Assembly: GCA_003864495.1 (NCBI GenBank)
Contig: ML133401.1
Coordinates: forward strand, 3,711,189-3,775,188
Length of the DNA: 64,000 nt
Source of the DNA: Nemopilema nomurai
Lineage: Eukaryota; Cnidaria; Scyphozoa; Rhizostomeae; Rhizostomatidae
Reading direction: 5' to 3'
Numbering within the stretch: position 1 is the first letter of the stretch; each line of letters opens with the position of its first letter. The translations under genes and the position numbers were made by a program. The notes under the pieces were generated by a model, which saw only the letters and a program-made list of their open reading frames with translations, made no database searches and was not told the DNA's origin. This document shows, piece by piece, positions 60,201-64,000 of the stretch.

Positions 60201-61402
60201 TAGATAAGTTTGTTTCTTATTAAACGATTTTTTGAGTCCCCCCTCCGAGTTATTAGAACATTGTGTACCATATTCAATTATATAAAAATTGATAACTCGT
60301 TTTAGAATGTCGCCATCACTACCGCTACTACTCCGAAGGCGAGAAAGTGATAAAGGACGATCGCCGAACTGCATGGTAAGTTTCAAAGTCATCACATGAT
60401 AACTTGTTTCAAAGTCACCACATGATAACTTGTTTCAAAGTCACCACATGATAACTTGTTTCAAAGTCACCACATGATAACTTGTTTCAAAGTCACCACA
60501 TGATAACTTGTTTCAAAGTCACCACATGATAACTTGTTTCAAAGTCACCACATGATAACTTGTTTCAAAGTCACCACATGATAACTTGTTTCAAAGTCAC
60601 CACATGATAACTTGTTTCAAAGTCACCACATGATAACTTGTTTCAAAGTCACCACATGATAACTTGTTTCAAAGTCACCACATGATAACTTGTTTCAAAG
60701 TCACCACATGATAACTTGTTTCAAAGTCACCACATGATAACTTGTTTCAAAGTCACCACATGATAACTTGTTTCAAAGTCACCACATGATAACTTGTTTC
60801 AAAGTCACCACATGATAACTTGTTTCAAAGTCACCACATGATAACTTGTTTCAAAGTCACCACATGATAACTTGTTTCAAAGTCACCACATGATTTGGTC
60901 GTTTTTGTTTCAAAACAGATGCCACGCTATGTATTGTCATATGTCTTGCATGTGAGCATTCTGATGATGTTTACTCTATTTTGCAGCGAATGCAAAGGAG
61001 GTGAATGGTCTTGCGAAGCGCCAACAATTGGTAATTATCATTTTTCTCTTCCTGCCCAAAACAGATCTTCATATCTATATTGTATATTAAATATTGTGTA
61101 TTTCGTTGTTATTACCCGGCTATCGTTTATGTTTTCATTGGCTAAAAGTGTTCTTTTAATAGGCACCGACGTATTTTTAACTTTGTGGTTCGATGTCTCA
61201 TGGAAAGTGTTCCAGGAAAAATTATTTTCCCCAAAACATTGACAAACGAAGAAGTGCTTTGATAATCTAGACCTCTTAAAAGAGAAATTAAATAAGCAGC
61301 TTACATGTTATTTCTTGAAAGGTGGTATGAGCTATTAAATTTAATATTTATGATGTCATTTAATCGTTCATTTTCATTTTAGGTGAAGAAGACATGCCAT
61401 AA
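35928..61402 (+). CDS. Large secreted modular protein: IGFBP, Kazal, VWC, Kunitz, PVPK repeat, YbaY/YscW-like domains; 26 coding exons
   Basis: Exons: 35928-36252, 36793-37005, 37441-37510, 38162-38364, 39246-39419, 39608-40066, 40821-41069, 41858-42097, 42889-43128, 43920-44159, 45349-45381, 46344-46721, 47169-47282, 48064-48108, 48525-48563, 49228-49602, 50336-50449, 54582-54644, 55171-55203, 55667-55711, 56308-56685, 57578-58210, 58711-58929, 60306-60375, 60987-61030, 61383-61402. They total 5,016 nt (1,671 residues and a TAA) with no frameshift; 23 of 25 introns are phase 1 and two are phase 2. The protein starts with a signal peptide, has no transmembrane segment that I can see, and is Cys-rich at both ends, so it is inferred to be an extracellular matrix or secreted inhibitor-type protein. 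I know of no named gene with this order. Whether it is one transcript is inferred from phase; alternative splicing of the symmetric exons is likely. Confidence 0.8.
36793..37005 (+). CDS. Exon 2: follistatin/Kazal module
   Basis: Residues 109-179. The start CKEVTCGKHQWC is follistatin-like, and the Kazal core shows CGERDGKNYPNHCAVRRLEC and a final GPC, matching the family pattern CG.DG..Y.N.C.....C. Such modules inhibit serine proteases or bind growth factors and matrix. The pairing with an upstream IGFBP module matches the IGFBP-Kazal order of known secreted regulators. Confidence 0.88.
37203..37378 (+). repeat. Dispersed repeat, longer copy of the 33214 family
   Basis: It holds two internal direct copies of GGGCCCCCTAAAATT, plus the CGATTCATTAACA and GGGTAAATGCGTCACTGCA blocks. 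It sits inside an intron, and the open frame over it is not a gene. Confidence 0.65.
37441..38364 (+). CDS. Exons 3-4: split VWC-like module and Cys-rich segment
   Basis: Residues 180-270. Exon 3 encodes PCELNKRRYKFGDVVPSGEQ and ends inside a cysteine codon (phase 2). Exon 4 (38162-38364) completes CTCKHGRWECS, the VWC C-x-C...W-x-C core, then a second group of cysteines (IICPEGFKCKF, LGVCERLDP). Splitting a VWC core by a phase 2 intron recurs in the last VWC of the protein. Confidence 0.75.
39246..39419 (+). CDS. Exon 5: Kunitz (BPTI) module
   Basis: Residues 271-328. All six Kunitz cysteines are present with family spacing, from TCGLPSESGSC through FAYGGCEGNDNRF to VNVCEDIC. The residue after the second cysteine (P1) is tyrosine, followed by glycine, so if inhibitory it would favour a chymotrypsin-like rather than trypsin-like protease. 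It sits within a long matrix-type protein, which argues against a stand-alone venom Kunitz peptide. Confidence 0.92.
39608..40066 (+). CDS. Exon 6: Pro-Val-Pro-Lys repeat linker
   Basis: Residues 329-481. It has eight or nine imperfect repeats built on PVVPKVPTIPDLPDVPKK (about 18 residues, 54 nt), then a non-repetitive charged end with VSKKVKITNVGKFSLELGG. It is probably an extended, polyproline-II-like spacer between the Kunitz and VWC-like parts. The antisense frame is also open because of the repeat and is not a gene. The donor used (AAGG then GTTGGT) is weak but is the only one that keeps phase 1 into exon 7. Confidence 0.8.
40244..40309. repeat. Interstitial telomeric repeat, TTAGGG type
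   Basis: About ten perfect and near-perfect GGGTTA units with variants (GGGCTA, GGATAA, GGAGAA) lie in tandem inside the intron after the PVPK exon. TTAGGG is the ancestral metazoan telomere unit. Their location just before the duplicated exon array may mark an old double-strand-break repair site, but that is only inference. Confidence 0.9.
40510..40685 (+). pseudogene. Decayed VWC-like exon copy upstream of the array
   Basis: The translated stretch RCNCHEGGRVACVQM matches the RCECRENGVIACV core of the active exons. About 60 bases later, CTTGCACGAG, AAATGTGTCCCTG and GTGGGTTTC match the 3' part. Stops, frame changes and loss of the middle portion show it is no longer usable. Confidence 0.65.
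40821..44159 (+). CDS. Exons 7-10: four tandem VWC-like modules
   Basis: Residues 482-804. Exons 40821-41069, 41858-42097, 42889-43128 and 43920-44159 are symmetric (phase 1-1). The last three are exactly 240 nt and the first has nine extra bases (VIAI insertion). Each encodes about 80 residues with ten cysteines: FCKIGND, CECxENG, LCPPV, CGPxEK, KCTC and PKCVPDM. The pattern C-x(3)-C-x-C plus a later C-x-C is VWC-like. Differences among copies include TRPK versus KIPK before the last Cys and SKDCTG versus LKHCIG. Each exon starts after the same acceptor TGCCAG or TACCAG. Confidence 0.85.
41090..44190 (+). repeat. Three tandem 1,031-bp exon-plus-intron duplications
   Basis: Successive exons start 1,037, 1,031 and 1,031 bp apart. 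The introns between them are nearly identical by eye, sharing for example GCCAGGCTAAGGTGTAGTCA, GGTTCAGGGCTGACAGG and GAGCTAGCGGACNCGCTACG at matching offsets. The unit ends shortly after the fourth exon, near 44190. Confidence 0.92.
44815..45030 (+). pseudogene. Decayed VWC-like exon copy downstream of the array
   Basis: Translation in shifting frames gives FCLQ near the expected FCKIG, then GPPKEGQCGFLEKQADKLEI and NCSCTVPCYAR, matching CPPV...CGPNEKQIEV and KCTCKIPKC. A stop and an indel precede the second half and no donor follows. The copy is older than the array because its flanking intron no longer aligns. Confidence 0.65.
45349..45381 (+). CDS. Exon 11: 33-nt linker exon
   Basis: Residues 805-815 (EIFKDVKKPTFG at the joins). 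Acceptor TATTGTAG and donor GTGAGC flank a phase 1-1 mini-exon that bridges the VWC-like array to the first YbaY/YscW-like domain. It was chosen by splice signals and phase only, so it is the least certain exon of the gene; skipping it would keep the frame. Confidence 0.55.
46344..46721 (+). CDS. Exon 12: YbaY/YscW-like domain, copy 1
   Basis: Residues 816-941, in a single exon. It shows the pattern ITIHGKVTFEKSPGKLP, SCLRVVFEDVSVQDDESVV, a central strand region, YAVSAVLNVGWC, and DFLSDSTIYIPL ending in YYC. Bacterial YbaY/YscW lipoproteins have the same order: G-x-V start, LP then L-x-V-x-L-x-D-x-S-x-x-D, an LSA strand and a TDT motif near the end. The assignment is by recalled pattern, not a search. 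This copy is markedly GC-rich (many CGT/CGA and ACG codons) compared with copies 2 and 3. Confidence 0.7.
47169..48563 (+). CDS. Exons 13-15: acidic, proline-rich linkers after domain copy 1
   Basis: Residues 942-1007 from exons 47169-47282, 48064-48108 and 48525-48563. Exon 13 completes a Cys codon (YYC), then reads RGNQCPTTKKDKPDEMK and PPPLPFGPE. Exon 14 gives DGPEMPPDVDPEPFG and exon 15 GYFGEDYVRSPEYG. All are phase 1-1 with good GTAGG/GTAAG/GTATG donors. They carry one cysteine pair at the domain edge and are otherwise likely disordered. Confidence 0.72.
47703..47830. repeat. Hairpin-bearing dispersed repeat, copy 2
   Basis: It contains CAATTGTTTTGTGGTAC and TTTTTTCGTCCGACACTCCT, which recur at 57285-57416 (the first part inverted) and in part at 24940-25048. 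A short inverted repeat CCGACA...TGTCGG surrounds the core. Confidence 0.6.
49228..49602 (+). CDS. Exon 16: YbaY/YscW-like domain, copy 2
   Basis: Residues 1008-1132. The pattern is ITIRGKLTFNRSPGKLP, SCLHVDFKDSSLADVSSVLY, TVSATLNVGWC and DFLTDTSFGIFL, ending FYC across the phase 1 donor. It is the copy closest to the bacterial consensus (D-x-SLAD and LTDT). Two cysteines, in SCL and GWC, are conserved in all three copies and absent from bacterial YbaY as I recall it, so they may form an animal-specific disulfide. Confidence 0.75.
50336..50449 (+). CDS. Exon 17: linker after domain copy 2
   Basis: Residues 1133-1170 (CYGEECPPVKQKKAVESKP then PERPPVPLSSDIGQKPG). It is the same length (114 nt) and layout as exon 13: completion of a Cys codon, a Cys-Pro motif, a lysine-rich middle and a proline-rich end. 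Domain plus linker therefore duplicated as a two-exon block. Confidence 0.8.
51612..53795. repeat. 2.2-kb CCATA pentamer satellite with higher-order structure
   Basis: It is made almost wholly of CATAC/CCATA pentamers, with variant units (CATACCATACCTTTT 15-mers at 51660-51845, CCGTG, CCATTTTTCAT, AATATACAGTG). A non-repetitive segment of about 110 bp (CACCTAGTTGCATTGCG to AATAAATCAAATCC) occurs twice, at about 51978-52081 and 52460-52563, 482 bp apart. The run GTGCCATAACATACC plus CCATTTTTCAT recurs about 462 bp apart at 52994 and 53456. The array fills the intron between exons 17 and 18. Confidence 0.95.
54582..55711 (+). CDS. Exons 18-20: three mini-exon linkers
   Basis: Residues 1171-1217 from exons 54582-54644, 55171-55203 and 55667-55711. 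They encode DDTEAANGKEPRVIPMSEMK, DTMKRMDQMDE and TSKKASFSHNREPVYG. All are phase 1-1 with strong GTATGT/GTAAGA donors. The last exon ends with a Tyr-Gly before the next domain, as exon 15 does (PEYG versus PVYG), supporting a repeated domain-linker organisation. The 33-nt exon is the least certain. Confidence 0.68.
55368..55548. repeat. Degenerate 22-25-bp repeat in intron
   Basis: About seven imperfect copies of ATTGTCATAGATATCATTA lie in the intron between exons 19 and 20. Confidence 0.8.
56308..56685 (+). CDS. Exon 21: YbaY/YscW-like domain, copy 3
   Basis: Residues 1218-1343. The pattern is MTIQGVMVFDKIPGKLP, SCLKLLFEDISFQDVKSVLY, YSISIVLNIGWC and DYLSESSIKVPL, ending FYC. It has the same exon borders and nearly the same length (378 nt) as copies 1 and 2. 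Its codon usage is AT-richer than copy 1. The LTDT motif is changed to LSES. Confidence 0.75.
57249..57396. mobile_element. 148-bp foldback (MITE-like) element
   Basis: The left arm TTGAAAATGGCTTTGAAAAA and the right arm TTTTTTCAAGCCATTTTCAA are inverse copies with one base difference in length. Between them lies the hairpin core CTGACACTCCTCAGAG...GTCAG shared with 47703-47830. It lies in the intron between exons 21 and 22. Confidence 0.75.
57578..58210 (+). CDS. Exon 22: Thr/Pro-rich linker and two VWC modules
   Basis: Residues 1344-1554. It opens with CRGSTCGEKS (like exons 13 and 17 after their domains), then a Thr/Ala/Pro/Glu-rich stretch ending ILPPTLPPVEPVKPRR. Two VWC modules follow: CMHCTCSRGGYPVC with GRCCPVCPE, then CSVCQCTKNGIVC ending CKPIC. 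The first has the complete VWC signature C-x-x-C-x-C...CCPVC. VWC modules commonly bind BMP-type ligands or matrix. Confidence 0.88.
58711..58929 (+). CDS. Exon 23: VWC module
   Basis: Residues 1555-1627. CNKPDGSLVSFDTQWNLDNC is followed by CTSCKCSPTYGVMC and GECCPRC, a full VWC signature. Its borders are phase 1 on both sides. It is the cleanest VWC of the protein. Confidence 0.9.
59348..59422. repeat. 21-bp tandem repeat, 3.5 copies
   Basis: The unit GCGCCCCTTCAAAATCTAAT plus A is repeated perfectly in the intron between exons 23 and 24. Confidence 0.9.
60306..61402 (+). CDS. Exons 24-26: split partial VWC and C-terminus
   Basis: Residues 1628-1671 from exons 60306-60375, 60987-61030 and 61383-61402. 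Exon 24 gives KCRHHYRYYSEGEKVIKDD and ends in phase 2 within a Cys codon. Exon 25 completes CECKGGEWSCEAPTIG, the C-x-C...W-x-C core. Exon 26 encodes only GEEDMP and a TAA at 61400-61402. The module lacks the second half of VWC. The phase 2 split copies the arrangement of exons 3 and 4. Confidence 0.8.
60380..60893. repeat. 26-bp minisatellite, about 20 near-perfect copies
   Basis: The unit GTTTCAAAGTCACCACATGA plus TAACTT repeats in perfect register. The first unit differs by a single base (CATCACATG) and starts four bases inside the intron, directly abutting the GTAA of the exon 24 donor. The array fills most of this intron. Confidence 0.95.
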
Positions 61403-64000
61403 GGACTCACTTCAGCACTTCAAAGACATTTTGTAAAAACAATCATTTTTATTAACGAAGGCATAGTAAGTATATAGTGTTATCACTGCTAATTGATAAT
61501 TTTCACCTCTTGACTAACAGGAAATATGCTCAAGTCAAATCCAAGTTGTTAATTTCATGTTATAAATGCAATTTTTACAATTTTTGTAATTTCGAGGCAT
61601 TAATGCTTTATATGTGTACGGGTGTTTTGTAAGAAGATTTTGCAAACAAACTTTTCGCTAGAGATGATTTAGTGAGATGTATTTTTTCCTAAAACGAAGA
61701 AACTGCCTAAGCCATTTTGCTCTTGCAACACCTTCATGATTCGTACCTGCTGTTGTGTGACTTTGCAGGAAATCGCAGACGTTTTTCAAATTGTCTTTTT
61801 ATTACTGTACGATTAAATTTTTAATTCTATGTTAAAAAGTATTTTGACGAATTATGATGACTTTTGTGAAATCAAGACCTTTTTGTAATAATCTGTTTAA
61901 TCTAATTTATATCGTCGATGAGAGTTTTGCCACCACAATAGCAGAAACTGTGACTTTTTGCAAGGGATTGATTGAATTGATTATTTCGTAGCTTTTTGTC
62001 TTAGTCATGCCATTGACCTGCGTTGGTTTGTCTAGATAAGAAAGAAATTTGATAAGAAAGAAAGAACGCACCTTTTTGCGAAGATTGTATAGATCTTCTA
62101 AACATGTACCTGGAACTAAAACCCTCTTATCGTGCCTGCACCTTATCCGATTAACAAGCCTCTGCATATTTTTCACCACAAACGTTAACATACGCTGTCA
62201 CGTTTTGATACAATAGAAACTTTGCCACAATAGCTATGGCATAGTATCACAACTTAGTAATTCAGGCCTATTCGTGCAGTTTCTTTTACCAAACGGCAGT
62301 AAGAAGACTATAGCAATTTCCAACTTATAACGGTCGTACATTCACAGAGACGTTTCATGATTTTTTGAAAATTGAAAACCTTTTACAAAATGCAATGTAC
62401 ATAACGTTTCAATTGTTGCCACAGATGTGATTCAACAACCATTAATATGGCCACCCCCATATCGTCTAGAAATGTTGTATTTTGAAGAGCAAGGGTTTTC
62501 CAAACTGCTGCCTTTTAGCAATAGACGAAGGCTATAACATGGAAACTGACAACTTTTTAGTGCAAAAAGTCTTGACTCTAAGTCACATTTAATAAGCAAT
62601 CTATGTATTTGTTATAGTACAGCCTTTGTGAAAAGGTTTTGAAAACTGATATGAATCCAGAAAGTTAACAACAGATGCATGCAATTAGGTGCATCAGATT
62701 GAAATTTTAAGAAGCTCCCAAGAAACGTTGAATGCTTTTTGTCCAACTGATATTTCCGACCAATGATGAATTTGAAAATACGATTTAATTTCATGTTGAG
62801 AAACCTTTCTCCCAACTCATGCAAAACCAGAATGGTCTATAAAACCATTGCAATTTGATGTAACGTATTAGCAATTTGGAGGCTCTCAGAGGCCTTTCAT
62901 AGCCTCTAAAAGTTTTCTTGTTTTTCTGAGCTATATATCCAACGAAATATTACTTTTTTATGCAGAAGATTTTTTACCCAACACTCAAACAAAGCATGAA
63001 CAAAGTTAGAATATTCATACCACATCTTGTTTAATACATCATGTATGTATTGAAAATCTCAACAATTAGACATTTCAGTTTGACAACAAGAGGAACTCTG
63101 AAAACTTTCTAGATATTTTGTTTATTAGCCAAGTAAGAATAGCTACTGCTTTGGAACAAAACTACTTTGGAAAACCTCCTCTAGAGAAATTTGTTGATCA
63201 TATGTAATAACTTGATAATAAGAAGTTTTCACTAGTAAATAAAAGGTAATAAAGCTAGGAATATTATTGAAAGCCTTTTACTCTAAGTCATCTTTATAAG
63301 TCTCAATAATCTCAATTATTTATCTAAATCATCTCAATAAATAGATTGTTTCAAGGAACTTTTATTATATTGCAGCCATTATTCTTTTTCAGCATAAAGC
63401 AAATTGTCATTCATTTAGAAAAATTACTTCTTTAGGCAAAAATTTATTTTCTCTGAAATTGTTCAAAACTTTTATTTGGTCCTTTCAATAAAAAACTTGT
63501 TTCAATAAAAAGGGAGTAGTTAAAATACTTTGAAAACTTACTAAGCATTGGACTTTTCAGTTTAAGACAAAGTTTCAGCATTTAAAATGCATTTTAGAGA
63601 AAAACTCTGGTTGGTTGTGAGGCACATATTGGATACCATTCTTTTTTAAACAAAATTCTTGCTTTTAAAATTTTAGACATTAATGCTTCATCCAATTTTA
63701 TAACTTGTCACTTTGTTGACACAAACTATTTCCAAAAATTTCAACATTAGAACTACCAATTCACATATAAACTTGAAGCAAGGAAAGTCACTTCTTGTAA
63801 CAGGATGTTTCATAAACAAAGAATATCAACTAATTCTGTTTCAACATTACTAACTTAAGTAATCAAACATACTTTATCCATGAATAAATTTTAAAAAGTT
63901 ACCATCAAAGTTAAAATTAAAAAATGATTTGGAATCTAGGTATTTGAACCACTTTAAATCTAGGTATTTGAACCAATAGTTCTTCCATAGAATCAAATGA
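61403..64000. other. Downstream region without supported gene
   Basis: The first few hundred bases are presumably the 3' UTR of the secreted-protein gene; an ATTAAA occurs at about 61814. The rest is very AT-rich, with no splice-bounded homology. Two minus-strand open frames (62191-61907 and 62824-62612) have no recognisable motif and ordinary AT-rich composition. Confidence 0.55.

Noticed and set aside
61907..62824. Minus-strand open frames of 94 and 70 codons near the right end
   Set aside because: AT-rich, no domain pattern and no splice-linked partners; could be chance or a worn transposon fragment.

Overview
The window is animal (metazoan) nuclear DNA: AT-rich, with short exons, GT-AG introns, many small inverted-repeat transposon remnants, a TTAGGG-type interstitial repeat, and genes for an axonemal protein, an INO80 subunit and a large extracellular protein. 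A marine invertebrate such as a cnidarian fits the style, but nothing in the sequence fixes the species.

Three genes could be assembled by hand from splice sites and reading phase. (1) 596-3101, minus strand: a six-exon gene for DRC12 (CCDC153), a small coiled-coil protein of the ciliary dynein regulatory complex. (2) 4617-27211, plus strand: a 26-coding-exon gene for NFRKB (INO80G), head-to-head with DRC12. It is intact in splice phase except for three positions where single G or C bases seem to be missing from homopolymer runs. (3) 35928-61402, plus strand: a 26-coding-exon gene for a secreted modular protein of about 1,671 residues. Its order is signal peptide, IGFBP, follistatin/Kazal, VWC-like, Kunitz, Pro-Val-Pro-Lys repeat, four VWC-like modules encoded by near-identical tandem exons, three copies of a domain resembling bacterial YbaY/YscW lipoproteins, then several VWC modules. 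All 5,016 coding bases join in one frame, and nearly all introns are phase 1, as expected for exon shuffling.

The rest is intron and intergenic DNA. The 8.7 kb gap at 27212-35927 holds several copies of a roughly 390-bp inverted-repeat element and a GC-rich coding-like island. The introns of gene 3 carry an interstitial telomeric repeat, a 2.2-kb CCATA pentamer array, a 26-bp minisatellite and a foldback element. The last 2.6 kb shows no supported gene.

The least ordinary item is gene 3: an extracellular matrix or inhibitor-type protein that combines protease-inhibitor modules with a domain otherwise familiar from bacterial envelope lipoproteins. It also has an actively duplicating exon array flanked by two decayed copies.
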